Assembly: GCA_902168085.1 (NCBI GenBank)
Contig: CABHOP010000058.1
Span: forward strand, 1-49,438
Source of the DNA: an uncultured Bacteroides sp.
GTDB taxonomy: Bacteria; Bacteroidota; Bacteroidia; Chitinophagales; Chitinophagaceae
Reading direction: 5' to 3'
Length of the DNA: 49,438 nt
The notes below the pieces were generated by a model. It worked only from the letters and a program-made list of their open reading frames with translations, was not told the DNA's origin and ran no database searches. Within the stretch, counting starts at the first letter, position 1. Every line of letters starts with the position of its first letter. Position numbers and translations under genes: made by a program. Positions 1 to 7,542 of the stretch are shown piece by piece.

Positions 1-726
1 ATGTATATACGCCTGGGCAAAGCCAATGCGATAGTGACCGGTGGCTCTGAAGCTGTGGTAACACAGGCAGGTATCGGCGGTTTCAATGCCATGAAGGCAT
101 TGAGCGAGCGCAATGACGACCCCAAAACAGCCAGCCGCCCATTTGATGTGGACCGCGACGGGTTTGTACTGGGCGAAGGTGCGGGCGCACTGATACTGGA
201 AGAACTGGAACATGCTAAAAAACGCGGTGCTACCATCTATGCAGAAGTAGCCGGCGGTGGCCTCAGTGCCGATGCGCACCACCTGACCGCACCGCACCCC
301 GAAGGCCTGGGCGTTATCAATGTGATGAAAAATGCACTGGAAGACGCTAACATGACCGCAGGGGATATCGATTACATCAACGTACACGGTACATCTACCC
401 CGCTGGGCGATGTGGCCGAGCTGCTGGCCATACAGAAAGTGTTTGGCGAGCATGCGTACAACCTGAATATCAGTTCTACCAAGTCTATGACGGGGCACCT
501 GCTGGGTGCTGCGGGTGGTATAGAGGCCATTGCCAGTGTGCTGGCGGTGAAGCACGACATCGTGCCGCCTACCATCAACTTTCATACGCCCGACCCTGCT
601 ATAGACCAAAGGCTCAACTTTACCTTCCATACGGCGCAGAAACGCACCGTACGTGCTGCCCTTAGCAACACTTTTGGATTTGGCGGACACAATGCTTCCA
701 TCATCTTCAAAAAATACGAAGAATAG
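1..726 (+). CDS. fabF: beta-ketoacyl-ACP synthase II, 3' part
   Basis: This is the C-terminal 241 residues of FabF, which condenses malonyl-ACP with the growing acyl-ACP chain in fatty-acid synthesis in the cytoplasm. Two active-site blocks are visible: [11 protein letters not shown], with catalytic His129, and [14 protein letters not shown], with Lys161 and His166. The GFGGHN loop near the end is also typical. The family is about 415 residues long, so roughly 170 N-terminal residues, including the nucleophilic Cys, lie before base 1. The first ATG in the window is therefore probably an internal Met rather than the true start. The stop is followed after two bases by rnc, and the usual neighbour upstream would be acpP, which is not visible here. 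Identity is secure; only the 5' boundary is missing. Confidence 0.96.
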   Translation: MYIRLGKANAIVTGGSEAVVTQAGIGGFNAMKALSERNDDPKTASRPFDVDRDGFVLGEGAGALILEELEHAKKRGATIYAEVAGGGLSADAHHLTAPHPEGLGVINVMKNALEDANMTAGDIDYINVHGTSTPLGDVAELLAIQKVFGEHAYNLNISSTKSMTGHLLGAAGGIEAIASVLAVKHDIVPPTINFHTPDPAIDQRLNFTFHTAQKRTVRAALSNTFGFGGHNASIIFKKYEE

Positions 727-728
727 CC

Positions 729-1442
729 TTGCGCCGGTTCACCTCACGAATCGTACACCTCTTTTCACCCAATAAGCAGTTGGTACTGCAACTGGAGCAC
801 CTGTTGGGCTATGTGCCCAAGCACTTGCCGTATTACCAGCTGGCACTGATGCACCGCTCTAAAATAGAAGAGCTGGCAGAGAATAATGAGCGCCTTGAGT
901 TTCTGGGCGATGCCATACTGGGTTCTATCGTAGCCGAATATCTTTTTAAAAAATACCCTTACCAGCACGAAGGCTACCTTACCGAGCTACGCTCGCGCAT
1001 TGTGCGCCGGGAGACTATGAACAACGTAGCCCTGCGCATGGGCCTGCACAAGCTGGTGCAGTATAACCAGAACGACCGCGGGCTGGGCCGCAGCCATATA
1101 TTTGGCAATGCACTGGAAGCGCTGATAGGCGCCGTGTACCTGGACCAGGGCTTTGCACGCACCCGCAGCTTTATACTGAAGCAGGTGATAAAACCTTATA
1201 TAGATATAGAACTGCTGGAAAGCACCGATACCAACTATAAGAACAAACTGCTGAGCTGGGCACAGCGCAATGCCAAAGAGATCGTCTTCGATACGGTAGA
1301 CGAGCGCAATGAAGGCAGCCGCAAAATATTTACCATAGCCATCGTAATGGACGGCCAGCAGGTAAGCACAGGCAGCGGATATAACAAGAAAGAAGCCGGG
1401 CAGGTAGCTGCACAAAAGGCTATCGAGGTGCTGGCTATTTAG
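729..1442 (+). CDS. rnc: ribonuclease III
   Basis: RNase III is a dimeric endonuclease that cuts double-stranded RNA during rRNA and mRNA processing. The 237 residues hold the signature NERLEFLGD (53-61; Glu54, Glu57, Asp61), the conserved EG at 81-82, a second metal block NALEALIGAVYLD (127-139; Glu130), and a C-terminal double-stranded-RNA-binding domain from about residue 165, ending GYNKKEAGQVAAQKA. The start is TTG, two bases after the fabF stop. The next ATG, near 848, would delete the first helices of the nuclease domain. One thing is odd: the position equal to Asp114 of the E. coli enzyme, a metal ligand, is Asn127 here, while the other acidic residues are kept. The gene is probably co-transcribed with fabF. 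Confidence 0.95.
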   Translation: MRRFTSRIVHLFSPNKQLVLQLEHLLGYVPKHLPYYQLALMHRSKIEELAENNERLEFLGDAILGSIVAEYLFKKYPYQHEGYLTELRSRIVRRETMNNVALRMGLHKLVQYNQNDRGLGRSHIFGNALEALIGAVYLDQGFARTRSFILKQVIKPYIDIELLESTDTNYKNKLLSWAQRNAKEIVFDTVDERNEGSRKIFTIAIVMDGQQVSTGSGYNKKEAGQVAAQKAIEVLAI

Positions 1443-1447
1443 ACTCC

Positions 1448-1576
1448 AAACCCCTAAAGGGGCTTTCCCTTAATACCTAATAGTATGTTGAGACTGCAGA
1501 GGCCTTCAGTTCTCCGCACTGACGTTTTTTTTTAACGCTAAACATGAGAAAGTCCCCTTCAGGGGATTTAGGGGTT
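1448..1576. repeat. facing CCCCTnAAGGGG hairpin repeats between convergent genes
   Basis: The space between the convergent rnc and 1575-1916 genes is bounded by two related elements in opposite orientation. The left copy (1448-1469) reads CCCCTAAAGGGGCTTTCCC on the + strand. The right copy (1548-1576), read on the - strand, is AACCCCTAAATC followed by CCCTGAAGGGGACTTTC. Each can fold into a short CCCC/GGGG hairpin followed by CTTT, so each could act as a weak terminator for the gene pointing at it. The about 75 bases between the arms carry a run of nine T but no gene. From memory, similar words are common between genes in Bacteroidota; that could not be checked here. Confidence 0.6.
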
Positions 1577-1916
1577 AATCCTCCTCCAAATGCAGGCTGT
1601 GAAATAACCTGTGCGCTGCAGGTGCCAGTATGATGCCTATATTGGTAATGAAAGCTATACCGCTGAACAGGGCATAGAAAGAAGAGAACAATTTACCGCC
1701 GGTAGATTTTATTTCCACCACGGGGCCCATACCGCTGAGTATCATCGATGCATTGTGCAGGGAATCTATCCACGATATACCATCGGTATAATGATAACCC
1801 AGTATGCCAATAGAAAGACAACCGGCCAGCACGGCACAGGCTACAATAATATTGCGCAGCACACGTCCGTAAAAGACAGGTAGCGGTGCTAATCGTTCAT
1901 CTTTACTTTCATACAT
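1575..1916 (-). CDS. small membrane protein of unknown function
   Basis: This 113-residue protein is not assigned to a family with confidence. A charged N-terminus (MYESKDERLAPLP) is followed by a hydrophobic helix (about residues 19-41), an amphipathic stretch with SLHNASMILSGMGPVV (about 50-65), a second hydrophobic helix (about 75-100) and a His-rich tail. The arrangement of helix, short re-entrant-like loop and helix resembles a two-helix channel subunit, but the potassium selectivity motif TVGYG is absent, so a channel role is only a guess. A GTG at 1949 could extend it by 11 residues over the end of paaD; the ATG at 1916 was preferred. It is the last gene of the paa cluster, so co-transcription is likely. 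Confidence 0.7.
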   Translation of the reverse strand: MYESKDERLAPLPVFYGRVLRNIIVACAVLAGCLSIGILGYHYTDGISWIDSLHNASMILSGMGPVVEIKSTGGKLFSSFYALFSGIAFITNIGIILAPAAHRLFHSLHLEED

Positions 1917-1939
1917 GCTGTTGTGATTTTGCGATAAGT

Positions 1940-2446
1940 TTAGTGGCACTTAAAATGCTCGAAGGGTTCTTTACAATCCTCGCATTTATACAGCGATTTG
2001 CAGGATGTGGGGCCAAACTGACTTACCAATACTGTATGGGTAGAACCGCACCGCGGGCAGGCTACACCCTCTTCTTCAAACAGCGCCAGCGGGTTATCGG
2101 TCGCTCGCCGCTTTGGGGGTGCTATACCATATGCCTGTAGTTTGCGTTTGCCTTCCTCGCTCATCCAGTCGGTAGTCCATGCTGGGCTTAGCTGCATTTC
2201 TATGTTCACCTTCTTTATGCCACGGCTCAGCAGCGCCATGCGTATATTGATGCCTATTACATCCATAGCCGGGCAGCCGCTATAGGTAGGGGTTATCACC
2301 ACGGTTGCTATTACGTTGCCCTGTTCATCTTCCTGCAATACCACATCGCGCACAATGCCCAGGTCCAGTATGGTCAATACAGGCACTTCCGGGTCGGTTA
2401 CCGATGCCAGCCATTCATACACTTTATCTTTCGTTATCGTACTCAC
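1940..2446 (-). CDS. paaD: phenylacetyl-CoA epoxidase maturation protein PaaD
   Basis: PaaD belongs to the MIP18/DUF59 family and is thought to help assemble the metal centre of the PaaABC(E) epoxidase, which converts phenylacetyl-CoA to its ring 1,2-epoxide. The DUF59 part (about 5-100) shows TDPEVPVLTILDLGIVRDV and TPTYSGCPAMDVI, with the conserved Cys58. The C-terminus is a Cys-rich ribbon, CPRCGS (130-135), then CKSLYKCEDC (149-158) and a final Cys167. The length (168) fits the family. Translation starts at GTG (2446), overlapping the stop of the preceding TonB-like gene by one base, which suggests translational coupling. Two unrelated genes separate it from paaC, which is unusual. paaE is not in the window. 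Confidence 0.93.
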   Translation of the reverse strand: MSTITKDKVYEWLASVTDPEVPVLTILDLGIVRDVVLQEDEQGNVIATVVITPTYSGCPAMDVIGINIRMALLSRGIKKVNIEMQLSPAWTTDWMSEEGKRKLQAYGIAPPKRRATDNPLALFEEEGVACPRCGSTHTVLVSQFGPTSCKSLYKCEDCKEPFEHFKCH

Positions 2447-2892
2447 TAATCTGCTAATTTAAAACTGATAGGCAATGTATAATACACATTCACCTTTCTC
2501 CATTTTTTTGCTATTGCCCGTTTCATTCTGCCGGGTTTCCACTTAGGCATGCTTCGTACCACACGCATTGCTTCTTCATCGCACCCACCGCCTACACTTT
2601 GTAATACACTTACACTATCTATCAGGCCTTTCTTCGTTACAACAAACCGCACCAATACCTTGCCTTCTATATTATTTGCCTGTGCATACTCAGGGTACTT
2701 TATTTGTGTAGCCAGGTAAGCATTCACATTATAGGGCGCCTGCGGCATTTGCTCTATATACTTATATATCGGTGTACCATCAGGCGCTATAGAATCTGCT
2801 TCTACTTTATTCTTTTGTGCCAGCGCAGTGTTACACCATACTAAGGTAAATAATATTGCGGCTATATAGCGGGCAAGGGGGTTAGTCATCAT
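2446..2892 (-). CDS. periplasmic TonB C-terminal-domain protein
   Basis: This 148-residue protein has a cleavable-looking signal peptide (residues 1-25, ending NTALAQ) and a TonB C-terminal fold at about 60-148, recognised from IKYPEYAQANNIEGKVLVRF, the GGGCDEEAMRVV block and PKWKPG. True TonB proteins carry an N-terminal membrane anchor and a Pro-rich spacer. Here there is neither, so it is probably a free periplasmic domain rather than an energy transducer. It starts at ATGATG, overlapping the upstream stop by four bases (ATGA), and its TAG overlaps the paaD GTG start, so the three genes are tightly coupled. A link to phenylacetate metabolism is not evident from the sequence. Confidence 0.82.
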   Translation of the reverse strand: MMTNPLARYIAAILFTLVWCNTALAQKNKVEADSIAPDGTPIYKYIEQMPQAPYNVNAYLATQIKYPEYAQANNIEGKVLVRFVVTKKGLIDSVSVLQSVGGGCDEEAMRVVRSMPKWKPGRMKRAIAKKWRKVNVYYTLPISFKLAD

Positions 2893-5195
2893 TGCTTTTT
2901 TAACAAGTGGTTATTGGCCAATACAGCATTGCCATTTTTCGATATCATCAATGCATTGACAGGGCGTACCAGTAGTTCATCTATAGCTATGTAGTCGGGC
3001 TTACGGGGGTCGTTATCTACCTGGCATACCATGCGGCAGCTGCCGGCCGGCATACTAAAATATTTGGATACCCGCAGCCACATACCATGATTATCGGTGC
3101 TGATTTTGGTAGGTATATATTCTTCTTTCAGCATATTGCCGGTGCTATCGCACAGCTTCAAACGAAATGCAGGCGAACGATAATCTACATCATTCACCAA
3201 CACCCATACAGAAAACTCATAGCGGCTTTCATTCACCATCGGCTGCATATCGAATGCCACCAGTGTATCTTCCGACTTATACATATGTGTTTCCGCACCC
3301 CCACCCCAGAAAGCTTTGCCGTATTTTTCTTCATCGAAGTGCACTGTAAAAAATGGTGATGTGCATGCTATACAGCTATCCCTTGCCGTTATGCCTGCAG
3401 CTATTGCCAATGCACTATCTACGAAGCGTGCATCTTCTCTACGCAGACGTTGGGGATGCAGTTTATATATTCCACACCCGTCTATCGAGCCAATGCTATC
3501 GGCCATGCGCAATAGATAGTGGCTATCTTCATCCAGCTCGTTTTCTGTAAAGTAAGAAATGAGGAAAGGCTTGTCAGATTGTATATCATCAAGCAAGGGC
3601 TTATGTGTAAATGGCCCACCTATCAGTTTGGCCTGCTTAAAGCCTTGCTGCCACGATGTTCTGGCCAGCATTGCATTTACCATAGGCAGCCTTGTGTTTA
3701 CAGATATCCTGTTTGCCAGTGCCAAAGCCCTATCGCCATCTTCATGCAGCCATAGCTTATCTGTACCTATATACATAAATGGCAGGGATATAATAGCCTG
3801 GAAGCTATCGGACGTATAGCCACTTTTTTCCAGCATGGTCAGCGGGTCTTCCCTATCCCAATAGAAATATTGGATATACTGCTGCTTGGAACGCTGGCCG
3901 GTTATTTGCCTCAGGAAATTAACATACCCCGATGCATCGAATACCCACAACGATGCGGCCAGCAGCATCATGCCATGTGCGGCCGGCTTCCTATTGCGTT
4001 GCAGCAAAGCAGCAAACCACTTGTACAAACATACGCCTGTATATACAGTGATGATGTAATAGCATATCCATGCAAAGCGGCCCAATGTGCGAAACTGCCT
4101 GAGCACAGATAAATAAGGTGGCAATTCACCACCCATCCATTCTATAGGTGCACCACTGGCTATCAGCAAGGCTATGATAGCTATCACCAGCCATTTGGCG
4201 TTCATACCAATGTCTATGCTTTCTATTTTTTTACGCTTTACCAGTACTGCCACCGTTATTGATAACGATACAAGCACTACAGCCATAGTTACTACACCTA
4301 TATAAGCAAAACCTTCCGTGGTGGAAGTATCGGATATATGAAGCAGGTGCTGCCATATGGGAGAGAAGGGTGAAATAATAAGGTCTGAACCTGAAGTGGA
4401 GTATGCCAGTAGCCCCCAAGGGATTGTTGGCCTGTCTGTTACCGGGTCTGTAGCATATAGTACACCCTTCACCCCTGCAAAAACTACTATTAATGCCAAA
4501 GCCAGTGGCCATATAAAAAGCAGGCGTTCGCGAAATGTGCGCTTGCCATAAAAAAAGCAGGTAAGTATATATGCACCTGTTAGCAGAAAAGATACTGCCA
4601 GAAAATATGGGTGTATAAATGCTATGACGAAACTGAACACAGCCACGTACACCGCATACCACCAGTGTGCTGTACTATCATACCGCGCCAGCCAATACCA
4701 CAACATAGGTATGGCACATAACATGCCCAAACCGAAATGGCCACCCAAACGTATTTGCTGGGGAGAAAGAATAATAACAAGGCCCGCAAAAACAATGGCC
4801 CACCACGGCTTTACACCAAAGTGCACAAAAAGCTTATACACATAAAAAATGCCGAGCCCATAGCCAAGGGCAAGCGTAATATAAAATGCTGCTACAATAG
4901 TATCGTGCTGCAGGTGAAAGGTATCTCTCATCCATATTACAAGCGTGGAAAGTGCAGGCATGCCATCTGTATATATGGCATGTTCCCCATAGGGATAGTT
5001 CATACCTGTGAACCAAAGGTTATTATCATACAGGGTATGATACAGGTAAGTGTAAAAGTTCTTTATGGAATCGCCATCGAGGCCAATAATCACATGCGAT
5101 GGCTCCAGCACCATATTGGTGAGCACAAGGGTGGTGAGCAGGGCGGCAAAGGCCATTGCTGCTAATGACCATTTATAGCGTTGCCATGGGTTCAT
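2889..5195 (-). CDS. large multi-spanning membrane protein, glycosyltransferase-C-like
   Basis: This 768-residue protein has about ten or more hydrophobic helices in the first 430 residues and a soluble, probably periplasmic C-terminal half. The first loop carries an acidic pair (GLDGDSIKNFYTYLYHT) followed by NYPYGEH. A membrane domain with an acidic first loop and a soluble C-terminal domain is the layout of GT-C glycosyltransferases that use polyprenyl-phosphate sugars. That assignment is by architecture only; no diagnostic motif was recognised. The last 170 residues look like a beta-sandwich, possibly carbohydrate-binding. It lies between paaC (23-base gap) and the TonB-like gene (4-base overlap), so it is read with the paa genes although its role is probably in the envelope. 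Confidence 0.8.
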   Translation of the reverse strand: MNPWQRYKWSLAAMAFAALLTTLVLTNMVLEPSHVIIGLDGDSIKNFYTYLYHTLYDNNLWFTGMNYPYGEHAIYTDGMPALSTLVIWMRDTFHLQHDTIVAAFYITLALGYGLGIFYVYKLFVHFGVKPWWAIVFAGLVIILSPQQIRLGGHFGLGMLCAIPMLWYWLARYDSTAHWWYAVYVAVFSFVIAFIHPYFLAVSFLLTGAYILTCFFYGKRTFRERLLFIWPLALALIVVFAGVKGVLYATDPVTDRPTIPWGLLAYSTSGSDLIISPFSPIWQHLLHISDTSTTEGFAYIGVVTMAVVLVSLSITVAVLVKRKKIESIDIGMNAKWLVIAIIALLIASGAPIEWMGGELPPYLSVLRQFRTLGRFAWICYYIITVYTGVCLYKWFAALLQRNRKPAAHGMMLLAASLWVFDASGYVNFLRQITGQRSKQQYIQYFYWDREDPLTMLEKSGYTSDSFQAIISLPFMYIGTDKLWLHEDGDRALALANRISVNTRLPMVNAMLARTSWQQGFKQAKLIGGPFTHKPLLDDIQSDKPFLISYFTENELDEDSHYLLRMADSIGSIDGCGIYKLHPQRLRREDARFVDSALAIAAGITARDSCIACTSPFFTVHFDEEKYGKAFWGGGAETHMYKSEDTLVAFDMQPMVNESRYEFSVWVLVNDVDYRSPAFRLKLCDSTGNMLKEEYIPTKISTDNHGMWLRVSKYFSMPAGSCRMVCQVDNDPRKPDYIAIDELLVRPVNALMISKNGNAVLANNHLLKKQ

Positions 5196-5218
5196 AGCTG
5201 TAAGATACTGCTATAATA

Positions 5219-6046
5219 TTACCACTCCATATTGGGGTATGCACGCTGCATAAACTGTAGCTCGGCCAGTATATAGCCCAGGTGCTCGCTATGGCGGCCA
5301 TCTTTGCCACCGCTCTGCATCCATTTATTGGCAGGCTTTTCAAGGGTAGCTTCCTGCAGTATGCCATCCACATGCGCATCCCAAAGTGGCTTGATAGCCG
5401 CAATATCTACACCTATACCGGCTTCTGCCATTGCCTTATCGGCAGCGCTCATTTCAAACAGTTCTCCACTATATGCCCAGCGCTCGTTCAGCGCTGTTTG
5501 CATGCGCTCGTGGCTTTCTTCCGTGCCATCGCCCAGGCGTATCATCCACTCGCTGCTCCAGCGCAGGTGATAAGTCACTTCCTTTAGCGATTTTTCTGCA
5601 ATAGCTGCCAGTACGGCGTCTTTGCTTTTTTGCAGTTCTTTATAAAAATAGAAATTGAAAACATCTGCAAAGAAAGAGCGCACTACGGTATATGCCCAGT
5701 CTTTGTTAGGCTGCTCTACCAGCAATACGTTCCTGAAATCCCAGCCATCGCGCAGGTAAGCCAGGTCATCTTCATCCAGATTCTCCCCTTTATCTATCTT
5801 CTGCTGCAGCGCCGGGGAAGCAAATTGTTGTTTCTTTACCTCGGCAGGCATCAGGTTGAACTGTTCTGCAGCATGCTGGTAAAAGCTACGCGCCTGCCCC
5901 AGGTGGTCGAGCGCGGTATTGGTTAGCGCTATATCCTGTTCCAGCACCGGCCCATGGCCACACCATTCACTGATGCGGTGCCCCAGTATCAGGGCATTAT
6001 CTGCCAATTGCAGCGTGTATATTAGTTGATTCGTTGATTGGTTCAT
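5219..6046 (-). CDS. paaC: phenylacetyl-CoA epoxidase structural subunit PaaC
   Basis: PaaC is the ferritin-like partner of PaaA in the phenylacetyl-CoA 1,2-epoxidase. It lacks a working di-iron site and serves as scaffold. The recognisable features are the N-terminal helix QLADNALILGHRISEWCGHG (about 13-32), the block DIALTNTALDHLGQARSFYQ, and SLKEVTYHLRWSSEWMIRLG near the middle. At 275 residues it is slightly longer than E. coli PaaC (about 248). The start codon and first residues (MNQSTNQ) fall in a stretch of short repeated words that continues into the spacer before paaB. It follows paaB after 88 bases, a looser junction than elsewhere in the cluster. Confidence 0.95.
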   Translation of the reverse strand: MNQSTNQLIYTLQLADNALILGHRISEWCGHGPVLEQDIALTNTALDHLGQARSFYQHAAEQFNLMPAEVKKQQFASPALQQKIDKGENLDEDDLAYLRDGWDFRNVLLVEQPNKDWAYTVVRSFFADVFNFYFYKELQKSKDAVLAAIAEKSLKEVTYHLRWSSEWMIRLGDGTEESHERMQTALNERWAYSGELFEMSAADKAMAEAGIGVDIAAIKPLWDAHVDGILQEATLEKPANKWMQSGGKDGRHSEHLGYILAELQFMQRAYPNMEW

Positions 6047-6053
6047 TATTTCC

Positions 6054-6120
6054 AGGAATTTGGAATTTGGAATTTGGAATTGGGTTATGCTTTTATCTAA
6101 TCCCTAATTCCAAATTCCTA
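6054..6120. repeat. AATTTGG tandem words and inverted copy in paaB-paaC spacer
   Basis: The 88-base spacer contains GGAATTTGGAATTTGG-type words repeated in tandem (6055-6081) and the complementary order TCCCTAATTCCAAATTCC at 6101-6118. Together they can form a hairpin of about 15 pairs around a loop of about 20 bases. In RNA read from paaB to paaC it would sit before the paaC start and might act as an attenuator or an mRNA-stability element. AT-rich words of the same flavour recur before ridA's stop codon (21055-21089) and before the PfkB kinase (42119-42157), so this may be a dispersed repeat family. Confidence 0.6.
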
Positions 6121-6134
6121 ATCCCCAAAGAAAA

Positions 6135-6503
6135 CTACATATGCGTCAATTCATCGGGCAGGTTGTAGAACGTAGGGTGGCGATATACTTTATCGTTGGC
6201 CGGTTCATACATAGAGTCTGCCGTGGCTGGGTCTGAAGCATGGATATATTTGCTTTCCACCACCCATATGCTGATGCCTTCGAGCCTGCGGGTATATACA
6301 TCGCGCGCATTTTCAATAGCCATCTCTGCATCGGCTGCATGCAGGCTACCTACATGTTTGTGATCGAGACCCGCTTTGCTGCGGATGAATACTTCCCACA
6401 GTGGCCATTCGGCAGCGGTATTGTGATTGCTACCCTCTGCGCCACCGGCTTGTTCTTTATCTCCGTAGTCTCCGTATAGGTTCTTATTTATAAACTGGTT
6501 CAT
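6135..6503 (-). CDS. paaB: phenylacetyl-CoA epoxidase subunit PaaB
   Basis: PaaB is the small subunit of the phenylacetyl-CoA 1,2-epoxidase complex. It bridges PaaAC heterodimers and is needed for activity. The sequence shows the family blocks WPLWEVFIRSKAGLDHKHVG (34-53), HAADAEMAIENARDVYTRR and GISIWVVESKYIHASDP. At 122 residues it is longer than E. coli PaaB (about 95), the excess being an N-terminal Gly/Ala/Asn-rich extension (residues 1-33) and a C-terminal YRHPTFYNLPDELTHM. It begins 8 bases after the paaA stop, so it is translated from the same mRNA. Identity is secure. Confidence 0.96.
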   Translation of the reverse strand: MNQFINKNLYGDYGDKEQAGGAEGSNHNTAAEWPLWEVFIRSKAGLDHKHVGSLHAADAEMAIENARDVYTRRLEGISIWVVESKYIHASDPATADSMYEPANDKVYRHPTFYNLPDELTHM

Positions 6504-6511
6504 CCTGTGTA

Positions 6512-7471
6512 TTATGCTGCAAGGTTATCTTTCTTATTTTCTTTACGGGCTTTGCGTTTTTTAGAATATGCCAGTGCTGCATCGCGCACCCACGCACCTT
6601 CTTCCCATGCTTTTTTACGGGTTTCCAGCCTTTCTTTATTGCAAGGGCCATTGCCTTTCACCACATCCCAAAACTCATTCCAGTCAATAGTACCGTAGTC
6701 GTAATGGCCGCGTTCTTCATTCCACTTCAGGTCCGGGTCGGGTATGGTCAGGCCTATTAGCTTAGCTTGTTCTACCGTTACATCTATAAACTTCTGGCGC
6801 AGCTCATCATTGGTAAAACGTTTAATGCGCCAGCGCATGCTTTGTGCTGTGTTAGGGCTGTTATCATCGGGCGGGCCAAACATCATGATAGATGGCCACC
6901 ACCAGCGGTTCAGCGCATCTTGTGCTAGCTTCTTCTGCACATCGGTGCCATTGGCCAGTGCCATCATTATTTCATATCCCTGGCGCTGGTGAAAGCTTTC
7001 TTCCTTGCATACACGCACCATAGCACGTGCATACGGCCCGTATGATGTACGGCATAGCGGCACCTGGTTCATAATGGCTGCGCCATCTACCAGCCAGCCT
7101 ATAGCACCCATATCGGCCCAGGTAAGGGTGGGATAGTTGAATATCGAAGAATATTTTGCCTTACCGGTATGTAGCTGGTCATACATCTCATCGCGGGTGA
7201 TGCCCAGTGTTTCGGCAGCGCTGTACAGGTACAGGCCATGGCCGCCTTCATCCTGCACCTTGGCCAGCAATACCGCTTTACGGCGCAGGCTTGGGGCACG
7301 GGTTATCCAGTTGCCTTCGGGCAGCATACCTACTATCTCGCTATGTGCGTGCTGCGATATCTGGCGGATGAGTGTTTTACGGTAATCATCCGGCATCCAG
7401 TCGCGCGGCTCTATAGCCACATCATTATCTATCTTCTCATCGAAGTGCTGCTGAAACGAATGCACTGTCAT
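6512..7471 (-). CDS. paaA: phenylacetyl-CoA epoxidase catalytic subunit PaaA
   Basis: PaaA is the di-iron catalytic subunit of the oxygenase that makes ring-1,2-epoxyphenylacetyl-CoA, the step that removes aromaticity in aerobic phenylacetate breakdown. Iron-ligand patterns are present: Glu45 in HSEIVG, Glu75-x-x-His78 in QDEGGHG and Glu158-x-x-His161 in CKEESFHQ. The length from the ATG at 7471 is 319 residues, close to E. coli PaaA (309). The reading frame is open to 7516, but a TATCTTTG promoter box at 7494-7501 lies inside that extension, so the ATG is preferred. It is the first gene of the operon. The reductase gene paaE is not adjacent. Confidence 0.96.
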   Translation of the reverse strand: MTVHSFQQHFDEKIDNDVAIEPRDWMPDDYRKTLIRQISQHAHSEIVGMLPEGNWITRAPSLRRKAVLLAKVQDEGGHGLYLYSAAETLGITRDEMYDQLHTGKAKYSSIFNYPTLTWADMGAIGWLVDGAAIMNQVPLCRTSYGPYARAMVRVCKEESFHQRQGYEIMMALANGTDVQKKLAQDALNRWWWPSIMMFGPPDDNSPNTAQSMRWRIKRFTNDELRQKFIDVTVEQAKLIGLTIPDPDLKWNEERGHYDYGTIDWNEFWDVVKGNGPCNKERLETRKKAWEEGAWVRDAALAYSKKRKARKENKKDNLAA

Positions 7472-7493
7472 TTTATTAAGAATTTTAGGACTA

Positions 7494-7501
7494 CAAAGAT
7501 A
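7494..7501 (-). promoter_or_regulatory. candidate -7 box (TATCTTTG) of the paa operon
   Basis: On the - strand TATCTTTG matches the Bacteroidota -7 consensus TANNTTTG and ends 22 bases before the paaA ATG. No clear TTTG -33 box lies 19-21 bases further upstream, so the promoter is weak by sequence or depends on an activator. It lies only a few tens of bases from the sprA stop (7543). Confidence 0.5.
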
Positions 7502-7542
7502 ACATTTACGGCGCAAAGAAGTTTATGACAACGGTCATGCTC

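Noticed and set aside
1448-1576. Insertion sequence ends
   Set aside because: The facing repeats are short, hairpin-forming and unequal, with no transposase frame or target duplication between or beside them.
7472-7516. Extension of paaA to a start at 7516
   Set aside because: The extra 15 residues overlap a TATCTTTG promoter box, and the ATG at 7471 gives the usual family length.
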